A stretch of DNA of 57,197 bases from Candidatus Moraniibacteriota bacterium (GCA_018061645.1 JAGOTT010000007.1:1-57197), one strand, 5' to 3'. Positions 43,182 through 54,295 are shown, counted from the first letter of the stretch. The notes: generated by a model not told the origin, from the sequence alone. Numbers and translations are program-made.

Positions 43182-43784
43182 TCATTTGCCTTTCCCGAAC
43201 AACCGATTCTCATTTTCCTTCAAAAGCGCGATCAGTTCGTCGAAATACGGTTTCACTTCCGGCGAGAGCGCGACCTTGTCCTTCTTGTGGTCATGGAGCA
43301 TCGCGATCGTTACGTTCTTTTCCCTCCAAATCCGCCCATCATCAAGAAACGCGTGCAAAACCGGCTGGATCTTGTCGAGCGCGTACACGAACCGGCTCTC
43401 ACGGTCTTTCCGACTCTCATACTGATCGACAAGCTCATGAAAATCGGTAAAGCCCGGAAATTCCATTTCCAACCGCTCGAGTGCCGCGTGTTCTCTCGCC
43501 GCTTTGCTGTCGAGGTGACCCTGATCTTCGGAATAGATATAGGTGTCACCGGCATACACCTCGGCAAGATCATGGATAAGCGCATATTTCACGACGAGAT
43601 TCCGATCGAGATCAAGCTTCTCCGAATCGGCGACGTACCACGCGAGCATCGCGAGGTTGTAGCTGTGCTCGGTGTCGTTCTCCATCCGGTCGGTGCCATT
43701 CGCATACGTCACGCGCTCGACCAGCCGGAACGCGTTCTGCATCCGGACGAATTCGAGCAGTTTTTCGATTCCGTGTTTTTCCAT
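43182..43784 (-). CDS. HD-domain phosphohydrolase (5'-nucleotidase-like)
   Basis: The 200-residue protein has the HD metal motifs: ENDTEHSYNLAML with the first His, ALIHDLAEVYAGD with the HD pair, and ALDKIQPV with the last Asp. It resembles the YfbR/HDDC2 group that removes phosphate from deoxynucleoside monophosphates. Its position after a dCMP-deaminase-like gene and near a MazG-like gene supports nucleotide-pool clean-up. Confidence 0.88.
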   Translation of the reverse strand: MEKHGIEKLLEFVRMQNAFRLVERVTYANGTDRMENDTEHSYNLAMLAWYVADSEKLDLDRNLVVKYALIHDLAEVYAGDTYIYSEDQGHLDSKAAREHAALERLEMEFPGFTDFHELVDQYESRKDRESRFVYALDKIQPVLHAFLDDGRIWREKNVTIAMLHDHKKDKVALSPEVKPYFDELIALLKENENRLFGKGK

Positions 43785-43798
43785 ATATCCATGTAAGA

Positions 43799-44311
43799 TT
43801 ACTTTTCTCCCCGAATCCTCTCTTCCTGCTCCTCGAAAAATCGATACGAAAGATCATTATATTCGTCGGTCGGATAGGCGGTGATGCCGCTCTCGTGCCA
43901 AAGAACGAATTCCGCGATGCCCACATCAATCGCGAGCCGACTACAGACGGTGCAATAAGGCTTACCGGACTTGCGCATCTCCCCATCTTCGTCCAGACCA
44001 GCGAAGAACAACTGCGACCCGACGATTTTGTCCGGATGATTCCGAAGCGCGCCCATGATCGCACGCCACTCCGCGTGCATGCAGCAGGTCCGATCCGATT
44101 TCTGTTTCAGCTTCGGGTGCCGAGGCATCTCGAGATGGCACTTCCGATTCCTTTCATCATCGCACGGCGGCGCATTGTACCCGCGACCGATAATCTCGCC
44201 ATCCATAACGATAACGGCACCGCCTTTGCCGCGCCGACACGTCGCCTGCTTCGCGACCTCCGCCGCGGCACGCATCCACTTTTCGCCCTCCTTGTTGTCG
44301 AGTATCCGCAT
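43799..44311 (-). CDS. dCMP/cytidine deaminase family protein
   Basis: The 170-residue zinc deaminase has the HAE motif in CCMHAEWRAI and the second zinc motif in KPYCTVCSRLA, although the usual Pro-Cys pair reads Tyr-Cys. An additional Cys/His-rich insert (PPCDDERNRKCHLEMPRHP) is typical of deoxycytidylate deaminases. It should convert dCMP to dUMP, but a related substrate is possible. It is 14 nt before the HD gene. Confidence 0.87.
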   Translation of the reverse strand: MRILDNKEGEKWMRAAAEVAKQATCRRGKGGAVIVMDGEIIGRGYNAPPCDDERNRKCHLEMPRHPKLKQKSDRTCCMHAEWRAIMGALRNHPDKIVGSQLFFAGLDEDGEMRKSGKPYCTVCSRLAIDVGIAEFVLWHESGITAYPTDEYNDLSYRFFEEQEERIRGEK

Positions 44312-44321
44312 ATTTTATACT

Positions 44322-44417
44322 GTCATTGCGCCTACCAACCCTGGGATGGAGGCTGTTTCAGACCGTGGCAATCCCGGAATCCAACAGCATGGATCGCCGC
44401 GCTTCGCTCGCGATGAC
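44322..44417. repeat. GTCATTG-type repeat that breaks the Nudix gene
   Basis: The 96-bp element has imperfect ends GTCATTGCG and CGCGATGAC. It supplies the whole 3' part of the remaining Nudix reading frame. Confidence 0.7.
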
Positions 44418-44529
44418 AATGGAAACGATGCCTTAAAAAATGGCCTGTTTTTTTAAACCCGCGCTTCTTCATCCCGAGCAGCACCTTCCCGTCCCGCGTC
44501 GCCAGACACAATGTGAGAATTTTTTTCAT
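44332..44529 (-). pseudogene. Truncated MutT/MTH1-like Nudix hydrolase
   Basis: The first 28 residues (MKKILTLCLATRDGKVLLG, then MKKRGFKKTG) match the N-terminus of 8-oxo-dGTP diphosphatases, including the LLGMKKRGF segment. The homology then stops and the frame enters the dispersed repeat (RERSAAIHAV region). The Nudix box G-x5-E-x7-REUxEE is missing. The gene is thus broken by the repeat insertion, with loss of the distal part. It is next to three other nucleotide-pool genes. Confidence 0.8.
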
Positions 44530-44530
44530 A

Positions 44531-44833
44531 CTACGACTCTTCCAATATAATCCGCCCGTCGAACCCGCCGCGCTTGAGGCGCTTTTCTTGTTGGGCTTTC
44601 AAGACATCCTCTCTTTTCCAACCTTTCAGAGTGAGCAACGCATCGATCACTTCGAATACGTCCGCCATTTCCTCGACACTTTCGGCTGCGAGAAATTCCT
44701 CCACTTCCTCAAGGAGTTTTCTCCGGAGTTTCATACGATACTCCGCATCATCGGCGACGTGCCACTTAGCTACCTCTCCCTTCGCCTCGATGATCTCGAT
44801 TATCCTGTCCCGGACAAGTTTGTCGTATTTCAT
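44531..44833 (-). CDS. MazG-like nucleotide pyrophosphohydrolase
   Basis: The 100-residue all-alpha protein starts KYDKLVRDRIIEII and has KLLEEVEEFLAA and EEMADVFEVIDAL. These give the E-x2-E and E-x2-D metal-binding pattern of the MazG/phosphoribosyl-ATP pyrophosphatase fold. It belongs to the group annotated as house-cleaning NTP pyrophosphatases. It precedes the broken Nudix gene by one base. Confidence 0.88.
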   Translation of the reverse strand: MKYDKLVRDRIIEIIEAKGEVAKWHVADDAEYRMKLRRKLLEEVEEFLAAESVEEMADVFEVIDALLTLKGWKREDVLKAQQEKRLKRGGFDGRIILEES

Positions 44834-44860
44834 AGATTATTCCCGCATTGCATAATCCTG

Positions 44861-44884
44861 GATTCCCGTCTGCGCGGGAATGAC
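44861..44884. repeat. Palindromic dispersed repeat (ATTCCCG type)
   Basis: ATTCCCG and CGGGAAT arms end with TGAC. It lies just beyond the secA stop and might serve as its terminator hairpin, although no T-tract follows. Confidence 0.65.
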
Positions 44885-44912
44885 AAGTTAAACCATGAGA
44901 ATCGACCAAAAG

Positions 44913-47582
<2,670 letters not shown>

Positions 47583-47607
47583 AATTTTCCCTTAAAAAAG
47601 CCGCTTC

Positions 47608-47636
47608 AGTGTACCAAACAAAAAGACCCCCGTCAA
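47608..47636 (-). promoter_or_regulatory. Promoter of secA
   Basis: TTGACG, 17 bp and TACACT on the minus strand, about 20 nt before the secA start region. Confidence 0.7.
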
Positions 47637-47671
47637 AGATAGGGATCTTTCAGGCACGAACGACCCGGTCT

Positions 47672-47941
47672 TTACTCGGCCATCCGGATATTTTCGAATG
47701 CGAGGGCTTTCAGCTCGTTATGTCGATCCACCAGAAGCCGTTCCGCCGACGTGAGCTCCGCATCCACGATTCTTCCGCCGTGTGAATCGGCGATATCCTT
47801 GACCTGCTCGGATAGACGGGCGAACTCCTCCCGATTCTCCTCAGGCAGAGCGTCCGCAATCGTCTCAAAACCCGGGGCAACAGACTTCGGCTCTTCAGTA
47901 GGCATGCTTCCTGGAAATTTTTCAGACATAGCCGTCTCCAT
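47672..47941 (-). CDS. Hypothetical short acidic protein
   Basis: The 89-residue protein (or 85 if the second Met, MSEKFPG, is the start) is soluble, acidic and mostly helical from residue 30 on, with two amphipathic helices (EEFARLSEQVKDIADSHG and AERLLVDRHNELKAL). No known family is recognised. It lies upstream of the secA promoter on the same strand. Confidence 0.6.
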   Translation of the reverse strand: METAMSEKFPGSMPTEEPKSVAPGFETIADALPEENREEFARLSEQVKDIADSHGGRIVDAELTSAERLLVDRHNELKALAFENIRMAE

Positions 47942-47957
47942 TACCGATTATCTGCGA

Positions 47958-48053
47958 CTACAGCGTGAATACGAACATGAGTGCCGACACCGCCACGCCT
48001 CCGACGACGAACAGCGCGAGTACCGCGTCTTTCTTCCTCTCGTCCTTTTTCAT
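47958..48053 (-). CDS. 31-residue single-helix membrane peptide
   Basis: An ATG preceded by AAAAAGGTG opens a 31-codon frame ending TAG. The peptide has a strongly charged head (KKDERKKD) and one membrane helix (AVLALFVVGGVAVSALMFVF), so the expected topology is head inside. The pattern is that of many real small membrane proteins, but length alone does not prove expression. It sits between the hibernation factor and the acidic hypothetical gene. Confidence 0.5.
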   Translation of the reverse strand: MKKDERKKDAVLALFVVGGVAVSALMFVFTL

Positions 48054-48088
48054 AGACACCTTTTTATTTTTCTTACAACGGAATCCTA

Positions 48089-48439
48089 TCAGAACCGCGC
48101 CGATTCGTCGAGGACGGTCTTTTTCTTGAGTGAACGCGCGCCGCGTTCCTCGAGTTCGCGTTCCTTATCCTTGGTCCGGGTGATCTGGCTCCGGAGCTTC
48201 TCTATCACCATATCGATCGATCCCTCGATGCTCTTGGATGTCTCTTCCGCACGGTGCAGCTCCTTCGGCTCATGGACGTTCACCTCGACCCGGAAAAATC
48301 CCCTCTTATCACGGCTGGTCTCCACCTCGTAAAGCGACACCCTGTCGAACAGATCGGACACCTCTCCGAGCCGCTTCAGGATGTATTCCTGCGCCCTCCC
48401 GCTCGCCTCCATATCCTTCCACAGGAATCGCGTCTTCAT
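48089..48439 (-). CDS. Ribosome hibernation-promoting factor family (short form)
   Basis: The 116-residue protein follows the HPF/RaiA beta-alpha-beta pattern: an amphipathic helix ending KRLGEVSDLFD, strands with YEVETSRDKRG and FRVEVNVHEP, and the second helix SIEGSIDMVIEKLRSQITRTKDKERE. The long dimerising C-terminal domain is absent. These factors bind the 30S decoding site and silence ribosomes in slow growth. The gene lies downstream of the Zn-ribbon gene on the same strand. Confidence 0.85.
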   Translation of the reverse strand: MKTRFLWKDMEASGRAQEYILKRLGEVSDLFDRVSLYEVETSRDKRGFFRVEVNVHEPKELHRAEETSKSIEGSIDMVIEKLRSQITRTKDKERELEERGARSLKKKTVLDESARF

Positions 48440-48537
48440 AGCGTTTTCCTTAAAGACTTAGCCATATCTTTAATACAAACGTAGTATACCCTTTCTTTCT
48501 TTCACTGAAAAGCGTGGGAAATCAGCTTTTCGACAAA

Positions 48538-48568
48538 TAAAAATGGGCAAGAACCTTTGTCTTGCCCA
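48538..48568 (-). terminator. Terminator of the Zn-ribbon gene
   Basis: TGGGCAAG/CTTGCCCA around a nine-base loop followed by TTTTTATTT on the minus strand. Confidence 0.85.
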
Positions 48569-48603
48569 TCGAATCTTCTGCGTCTCCATTTCGATTCTCC
48601 TTT

Positions 48604-48942
48604 TCATGCTACCGGATGCAGTGTGCTCAATTGGATCATAAGGGCGGCGTAACGATCATTAGTCATTTCGACCGCACGATCACCCACATAAGAACCATCC
48701 TTAAAGTTGAAACTGATATTCGGACTTCCAGTTGCGAGGATGGCATGATTCCCGCAGCAGAAACGAATCCGAACAGATTTCTTGATCTCACCAGCTTCCT
48801 TCAACAGAATTTCCACAAAGTGTGGATAACTCGAATCCGGAGTTCCGCACACGGGACAATTCGGAACATCCACTTTGTCGAATTTCTCCCCGCATGCTGG
48901 GCAAGTGACTCCATGAGAATGATGAACATAAACACTGTCCAT
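48604..48942 (-). CDS. Zn-ribbon protein of unknown function
   Basis: The start at 48942 follows AGGAGG at six bases. The 112-residue protein has a zinc ribbon with CPACGEKFD and CPVCGTPD, preceded by MDSVYVHHSHGV. A beta-rich domain follows with CCGNHAIL and a terminal helix. No family name is certain. It has a consensus promoter and a leader hairpin, so it is probably well expressed and regulated. Confidence 0.75.
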   Translation of the reverse strand: MDSVYVHHSHGVTCPACGEKFDKVDVPNCPVCGTPDSSYPHFVEILLKEAGEIKKSVRIRFCCGNHAILATGSPNISFNFKDGSYVGDRAVEMTNDRYAALMIQLSTLHPVA

Positions 48943-48976
48943 GATAACCTCCTGAAAAGCTGTCAAAAAACGAAAA

Positions 48977-49001
48977 GGGACGAAGGCAAACACCTTCACC
49001 C
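48977..49001 (-). terminator. Leader hairpin with T-tract before the Zn-ribbon gene
   Basis: GGGTGAAGG pairs with CCTTCGTCCC (one bulge) around a six-base loop, then TTTTCGTTTTTT follows. It lies between promoter and ribosome binding site, in attenuator position. Confidence 0.55.
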
Positions 49002-49041
49002 CCTGAAGAATACGTATGGCGCACCTCGCCATCACACCCCC

Positions 49042-49070
49042 ATTATACAGCAGAAAAACGTTTCTGTCAA
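49042..49070 (-). promoter_or_regulatory. Perfect-consensus promoter of the Zn-ribbon gene
   Basis: TTGACA, 17 bp and TATAAT, all twelve consensus bases matched, on the minus strand. The leader is about 90 nt. Confidence 0.9.
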
Positions 49071-49098
49071 GAGTGCGGATATATTCCTGGAAAAACCA

Positions 49099-49446
49099 TC
49101 ATATACCCATCCCCCTCGCTTCCCTGAGATGATCCGGAGTGCAATAATACGGACCGTCCTCGCTTCCGTATTCCACGACTCCATACTGGCTTCCAAGGAG
49201 ATCTCCGCATTTCGCACAGAAAGAGGCCTCGCTCACGGGAAGCCGTTCCCACTTGATGCTTCCGATATAACCGACGCTCCCGGGAACCGTTTCATTCTCC
49301 TGTCTTCGGATACGCTCCGTCCCGCCCCGTATCATTTCCAGGTGCCGGTCGGTTTTCTCCCTTTCCGAAGGAGGAATGGAGTCTATCGTTCCCCGCTCCG
49401 GCTTCCGTATCCCGAGCCCCGTCACTTCTTCCATGGTTTCCGGCAT
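49099..49446 (-). CDS. Small Zn-finger protein of unknown function
   Basis: The frame is open upstream into murB, but composition there is that of a shadow; the ATG at 49446, 18 bases after the murB stop, gives 115 residues. The N-terminal half is charged and helical. The C-terminal half has FCAKCGDLL and later YYCTPDHL, a possible Cys-x2-Cys plus Cys-x3-His zinc site. No family is recognised. Confidence 0.55.
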   Translation of the reverse strand: MPETMEEVTGLGIRKPERGTIDSIPPSEREKTDRHLEMIRGGTERIRRQENETVPGSVGYIGSIKWERLPVSEASFCAKCGDLLGSQYGVVEYGSEDGPYYCTPDHLREARGMGI

Positions 49447-49463
49447 ATGTTCCGAATCATTTG

Positions 49464-50405
49464 TTATTTCCTCCCGAATCCGACGAGCTGTACCTCCTCC
49501 TGAAGCTGTACGCCGAGCTCGTCGCGCACCCGCTGTTTCACGATGGATGCGAGCGTGATGACATCTTCGGCCGTCGCGCCGCCCGTGTTGATGAGGTAGT
49601 TCGGATGGATCTCGCTTATCTTCGCGTGACCGATCACCTTCCCTCGAAGTCCGACGGAGTCGATCAGCCACCCGGCCGGAAGCTTATCATCCTTCGGCTC
49701 CTTTCCGCAATCGGCGGTGAATTCCCGACGCAGCTTCTCATCGTTGACGACCGGATTCGTGAAGAACGATCCGGCACAGAACGCCTCCTGCGGATGCTTC
49801 TCCTCCCTCTTGTCACGTATCTCTTCCGCCTCCGAAAGAAGCGCGCCCGGATTCATGGTCGGGAACAGTTGGAACTCGGCGGACAGGACGACATACTCCG
49901 GATGCAGCTTGAACGTGCTGAAACGGTATCCGAATCCGCATTCGGTCTGCACGTATTCCCTCACCATCCCGGTTTCCGAATGGAGCGCTTTCACGGAGGT
50001 GACCAGATCCCCTATTTCCACACCGAAAGCACCCGCATTCCCCCGTATCGCTCCACCGACCGATCCGGGAATGCCCGAAAGCCGTTCGAGCCCGGAAAAA
50101 CCTGCTTCGCAGGCGGCCAACACCACCTCGGAAAGAGTCTTTCCCGCCCCGACGGACATCCGTCCCTTCGAATGAAATTGAAGTCCCCCGTCGATCAATC
50201 GGACCACGAGTCCGGAGAATCCGTCGTCGGAGAAAAGGATATTGCTTCCACCGGAAAAGACGAACACCGGAAGACCGTCCTTCTGCGCGCGCTCATAACA
50301 TTCCGCGAGTTCTATCGCGTTCGAAACTTCCGCAAACAGCTTCGCCGGACCGCCGATACGGAAGGTCGTAAACTGTGCAAGCGGCACATTGCTCCGGAAA
50401 GTCAT
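49464..50405 (-). CDS. murB: UDP-N-acetylenolpyruvoylglucosamine reductase
   Basis: MurB makes UDP-MurNAc with FAD and NADPH. The 313-residue protein shows the FAD motifs TTFRIGGPAKLF, FSGGSNILFSD and GIPGSVGGAIRGNAGAFG. The active-site serine segment is CAGSFFTNP and the late glutamate lies in LQEEVQLVG. It is the last of four cell-wall genes read in the order ftsW, murG, murC, murB. Confidence 0.96.
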   Translation of the reverse strand: MTFRSNVPLAQFTTFRIGGPAKLFAEVSNAIELAECYERAQKDGLPVFVFSGGSNILFSDDGFSGLVVRLIDGGLQFHSKGRMSVGAGKTLSEVVLAACEAGFSGLERLSGIPGSVGGAIRGNAGAFGVEIGDLVTSVKALHSETGMVREYVQTECGFGYRFSTFKLHPEYVVLSAEFQLFPTMNPGALLSEAEEIRDKREEKHPQEAFCAGSFFTNPVVNDEKLRREFTADCGKEPKDDKLPAGWLIDSVGLRGKVIGHAKISEIHPNYLINTGGATAEDVITLASIVKQRVRDELGVQLQEEVQLVGFGRK

Positions 50406-50554
50406 ATCGTTTTAATATCAAAATCAAAATGCCAAATACCGAATGAAATCTGAATTATCAAAATCTGAAAGCGTACTTGCGACGATTGGATTTTCCCATT
50501 TTTTAATTTCTCTATTTGCGCTTGACTTGATATTTGACATTCGGCATTTGGAAT
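50406..50554. repeat. AT-rich imperfect inverted repeat between murC and murB
   Basis: Words such as AAATGCCAAATACCGAATG on the left and CATTCGGCATTTGGA on the right are imperfect complements. The composition is far more AT-rich than the neighbouring genes. Similar spacers lie at 54296-54394 and 55061-55170. Confidence 0.6.
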
Positions 50555-51976
50555 TCAGCTTGTTTCAACGAGCTGCTTCGCCACTTCCCAGACGTTCCCG
50601 GCGCCGAAGGTCACGACGAGATCGTCCTTCCCGACCGTTTTCAGGAGTTCGGCGACAGCCTCGTCGATGGTACCGACATATTCCGCCTTTCCGGGCGCGT
50701 AACGGTTGATTTCCCGGACGAGATCCGAAGAGGACACCGACCCGCCTTTCTCCCGCGCACTCCCATAAACGTCGAGTACGACGACCCGATCCACCCCATC
50801 GAAGCTTTGGGAAAACTCGGAAAGAAGCGCTTCCGTACGACTGAACGTATGAGGATGGAACACCGCCGTGAGCCGACGATCCGGATACAGGTCGCGGAAC
50901 GCTTCGATCGTCGCCATGAGTTCCTCCGGATGGTGCGCATAGTCATCGTAGACGACCGCGCCGTTCTTCGTCCCGACATATTCGAATCTCCTTTCCGTTC
51001 CGGAGAACGAGGCGAGTCCCTCCCGGACGCGCTCCATGTCGATCTTGAGGAATGATGCGAGTGCGACGACCGCGGCGGCATTCTGCGCATTGTGCCGACC
51101 GGCGAGTCGGAGCGGAAAGCGCCCGAGCGAGCTCCAGCCGGAAAGAACCTCGAATTCCTGCCTGATACCGTCAGGAGCCGAACCTTCTGGCGGTTTCGGC
51201 ATATAATCCTTCACGAGAAAATCGGACTGTTCATGAAACCCGTAGCTCCGTTTCTCGCAAGTCGCCTCCGCGGCTATCTCTGCCACCGCCGCCGAATCAT
51301 TGCAATACACGAGAACGCCGTGACGCGGTATGCGGCGCACGAACTCCTTGAACGCATTCTTGTAACTCTCGAAATCCGGGAAAAAATCCGGATGATCCCA
51401 GTCGATACTCGTCAGAATGACCGCGAACGGCTCATAGAACCTGAGTTTATTCTGGTATTCGTCCGCCTCGAGAACGAAGAATTCCCCGCTTCCGGAAAGC
51501 GCGTTTCCTTCCCAGCTCCGGACGCGGCTCCCGATGATCGCCGTCGGATCAAGCCCGGCCACACGAAGCGTTTCCGCGAGAAGCGCCGATGTCGTCGTCT
51601 TCCCGTGCGTTCCCGTCACGAGGAGGCTCATCTTTTCCTTCGTGAACTCACCCACGGCCTCGGGGTAGGAAAGCACCGGAATATTCCTCGAAAACGCCGC
51701 TTCAAGCTCGGGATTCGTTTCGCGCATATAGGCGGTGGAGTGGACGACGAAATCCGCATCGGCAGGGATGTTTTCCGCGCGAAAACCCGACTCGGGAACG
51801 ATTCCGATGCGCTCAAGCACCTTGTCCGTGAAAAACGGCTCTCCCGTATCGGACCCGGTCACCGTCGCGCCGTTTCGGACGAATATCTCGGCAAGGGCGG
51901 CCATGCCGGCGCCCTTCACGCCTATCATATGGACCCGTTTTCCGGAAAGAAGCGTCGACTTCAATGTTTCGGACAT
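50555..51976 (-). CDS. murC: UDP-N-acetylmuramate-L-alanine ligase
   Basis: MurC adds L-Ala to UDP-MurNAc with ATP. The 473-residue protein has the nucleotide-binding start HMIGVKGAGMAALAEI (family GIGGxGM with Lys here), the ATP loop TGTHGKTTTSALL at about residue 120, EADEYQNKL, and GRHNAQNAAAVVALA. The C-terminal domain has VVYDDYAHHPEE and VFHPHTFSRTE. All signature residues are present. Confidence 0.97.
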   Translation of the reverse strand: MSETLKSTLLSGKRVHMIGVKGAGMAALAEIFVRNGATVTGSDTGEPFFTDKVLERIGIVPESGFRAENIPADADFVVHSTAYMRETNPELEAAFSRNIPVLSYPEAVGEFTKEKMSLLVTGTHGKTTTSALLAETLRVAGLDPTAIIGSRVRSWEGNALSGSGEFFVLEADEYQNKLRFYEPFAVILTSIDWDHPDFFPDFESYKNAFKEFVRRIPRHGVLVYCNDSAAVAEIAAEATCEKRSYGFHEQSDFLVKDYMPKPPEGSAPDGIRQEFEVLSGWSSLGRFPLRLAGRHNAQNAAAVVALASFLKIDMERVREGLASFSGTERRFEYVGTKNGAVVYDDYAHHPEELMATIEAFRDLYPDRRLTAVFHPHTFSRTEALLSEFSQSFDGVDRVVVLDVYGSAREKGGSVSSSDLVREINRYAPGKAEYVGTIDEAVAELLKTVGKDDLVVTFGAGNVWEVAKQLVETS

Positions 51977-51996
51977 AGTGGATTCAGTTACGGATA

Positions 51997-53121
51997 TTAT
52001 TCGGATACAAGCGAAAGCACCCCGTCCGCGATCATATTCGCCGCCTCCGGATTATGGAATGAGCCGATCTTCCCGGCCATATCGGCACGGAGCGATGGAT
52101 TCTTAAGCAGAGAATCGATCTCCGAGAAGAAAAGGTGTTCACCGAGATTCCCTTCCTCGAGGACGAGCGCGCCACCGAACCGGGCGACATCGTAGGCATT
52201 CCTACGTTGCTCATCGTTTGCCGCCGTCGGGAGCGGGACCAATATCACGGGTTTCCCGCACGCGGCGAGTTCCGCTATCGATCCGGCGCCGGCGCGGGAA
52301 ACGACGAGATCGGCGCGGGCGATGATATCCGCGAGATCTTCCGGGCCGAGGAACGGAATCGGAATATATCCGCCATATCCCGCCTTTACACCAACCTCAC
52401 CGGCCAACGCGACGGAGTCCCCGTAATTGGCTTCACCGGTCTGATGTACCACCTGGACTCCGCGAAGGAGCTCGGGCAACGCCAGAATCACGGCCTTGTT
52501 GAGCGACTGGGCACCCTGACTCCCGCCGAGCACGAGCACGAGCGGCCGTTCCGGAGAAAGTCCGAATCGTTGGTTCGCGCGACCGGAATCCCCCGAAATA
52601 ATCTCCTGCCTGACCGGGTTTCCGGTAAGCGCGGTCTTTCCAGCAGGAAAGAATTCCTGTGCCGACGGATATGCGATGGCAATGCGATCCGCGAACCGGG
52701 CGAGAAAACGGTTCGCGCGGCCGGCGACGGCGTCGGAATCGTGTATGACCACGGGGATACGAAGTACCCATGAGGCGAGACACACAGGAACGGAAACCGA
52801 CCCTCCCTTGGCAAACACCGCATCCGGCATGTAGGTAAAGAGATGAAACAGCGACTGGATGAATCCGATCGGCACCTTGAACGGATCGACGAAGTTCATG
52901 ATGGAAAAATACCGACGGATCTTTCCCGAAAGGACACCCTTCATCGGGATTCCCTCGGCGGACATGGACGATCCCTCGAATTGCCCGCGGGATCCGAGAT
53001 AGAGAAACGATGCCGGAACACCCGCGCGCGCGCGTATCGCCCGAGCGACCGCTATGAGCGGAAACGTGTGACCACCGGACAGACCGCCGGTCAAAACGAT
53101 ACGGATTTCATTGCCGAGCAT
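51997..53121 (-). CDS. murG: UDP-GlcNAc-undecaprenyl-pyrophosphoryl-MurNAc-pentapeptide transferase
   Basis: MurG turns lipid I into lipid II. The ATG at 53121, after the ftsW stop, gives 374 residues; the frame runs further upstream only as a shadow of ftsW. The N-terminal glycine loop reads TGGLSGGHTFP, one residue longer than the usual GGTGGH. Other motifs are standard: GGSQGAQSLN, FLGPEDLADIIARADLVVSRAG (split here) and PLPTAANDEQRRNA. Confidence 0.95.
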   Translation of the reverse strand: MLGNEIRIVLTGGLSGGHTFPLIAVARAIRARAGVPASFLYLGSRGQFEGSSMSAEGIPMKGVLSGKIRRYFSIMNFVDPFKVPIGFIQSLFHLFTYMPDAVFAKGGSVSVPVCLASWVLRIPVVIHDSDAVAGRANRFLARFADRIAIAYPSAQEFFPAGKTALTGNPVRQEIISGDSGRANQRFGLSPERPLVLVLGGSQGAQSLNKAVILALPELLRGVQVVHQTGEANYGDSVALAGEVGVKAGYGGYIPIPFLGPEDLADIIARADLVVSRAGAGSIAELAACGKPVILVPLPTAANDEQRRNAYDVARFGGALVLEEGNLGEHLFFSEIDSLLKNPSLRADMAGKIGSFHNPEAANMIADGVLSLVSE

Positions 53122-53156
53122 AATTCCTGATTCATCATTCTTGGTTCCTCCGTATT

Positions 53157-54290
53157 CTACCCCGTTTTCGCCTGTTTGGAAACATTGAGAAGGATTCCGA
53201 TGGCGCCGAGAAGCGCGGCAAGCGATGTTCCTCCATAAGAAAGGAACGGCAACGGCACGCCGGTAAGCGGCATGACACCGGTGATGGCGAAGATGTTCAT
53301 GAATGCCTGAAAAACGACCCATGCGACGATGCCGACAGCGAGATATCGCCCGAAATCGTCCGCAGCCCTCCCGGCGATCCGCAGTCCCCGGTACGCGAAA
53401 AATACGAAGAGCGCTATGACGACCACGCACCCGAAAATCCCGAATTCTTCCCCGAGCACCGCGAATATCGAATCCGTCATCGGCTCCGGAAGATACGAGA
53501 ATTTCTGCCGGCTATGCCCGAGGCCGAGCCCGAACGCGCCGCCTGATCCGAGCGCGATGAGCGCCTGGCGTATCTGATACCCGGCACCGCTCGGATCGTG
53601 TTCCGGGTCGAGAAAGACGAGCAATCGTTTGAGCCGATACGGCGCAAGCCAGATGAGGATGAGTACGGCGGACACGCCGGATCCGACGAGAAATCCGATA
53701 TGGGACAGGCGGGCACCGGACGCGAACAAGATCGAGAACGCTATCACGGACAAGACACCGAGTGTCCCCATATCCGGCTGCTTGAGGATGAGGAAGCCGA
53801 CCAGGACGAGCACGATGGCAAACGGGATGATTCCTTCATGGAAATCCGTTTTTCGTTTCGTATCCTTCCCGGAAAGCCACGCCGCGAAATAGACGATGAG
53901 GGCAAGCTTCATGACCTCCGACGGCTGGAAGGAGACCGGACCGAAATCCAGCCACCGAGACGCGCCATAGGCTTCCGTCCCGAATCCCGGGATGAGCACG
54001 AGCACGAGCAGCGCCACCGAGGAGAAGAAGAGCGGTATCGAGATCCTCTTCCAGAACCGGTACGAGATTTTCTGGAACAGCCACAGGAAGAACAGCCCGA
54101 CCGACAGACCGATGAGTTGCCGTTTCAGGAAGTAGTATTCGTCACCGAATCGGATGTTTCCATAGGATACGCCGGAACTCGTCACCATGAGCAACCCGAT
54201 GCCGAGCAGGATGAAGACGGTGAAAAGAAGCGGGCGGTCACCCGAAATCGCCGGCATCGATGTTTTGGTTGTCTTTTTCTGTTTGACCAC
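53157..54290 (-). CDS. ftsW: SEDS-family glycosyltransferase FtsW
   Basis: SEDS proteins polymerise lipid II with a partner penicillin-binding protein. The 377-residue protein has ten helices and the signatures LIPGFGTEAYGASRWLDFG, FQPSEVMKLALIVY, KQPDMGTLGV, and GVPLPFLSYGGTS near the C-terminus. Position next to murG fits the division protein FtsW rather than RodA. It begins the transcript ftsW-murG-murC-murB. Confidence 0.94.
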   Translation of the reverse strand: MVKQKKTTKTSMPAISGDRPLLFTVFILLGIGLLMVTSSGVSYGNIRFGDEYYFLKRQLIGLSVGLFFLWLFQKISYRFWKRISIPLFFSSVALLVLVLIPGFGTEAYGASRWLDFGPVSFQPSEVMKLALIVYFAAWLSGKDTKRKTDFHEGIIPFAIVLVLVGFLILKQPDMGTLGVLSVIAFSILFASGARLSHIGFLVGSGVSAVLILIWLAPYRLKRLLVFLDPEHDPSGAGYQIRQALIALGSGGAFGLGLGHSRQKFSYLPEPMTDSIFAVLGEEFGIFGCVVVIALFVFFAYRGLRIAGRAADDFGRYLAVGIVAWVVFQAFMNIFAITGVMPLTGVPLPFLSYGGTSLAALLGAIGILLNVSKQAKTG

Positions 54291-54295
54291 AATGA

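Noticed and set aside
53122-53430. N-terminal extension of murG into ftsW
   Set aside because: The Arg/His-rich translation is an out-of-frame reading of ftsW; MurG homology begins just after 53121.
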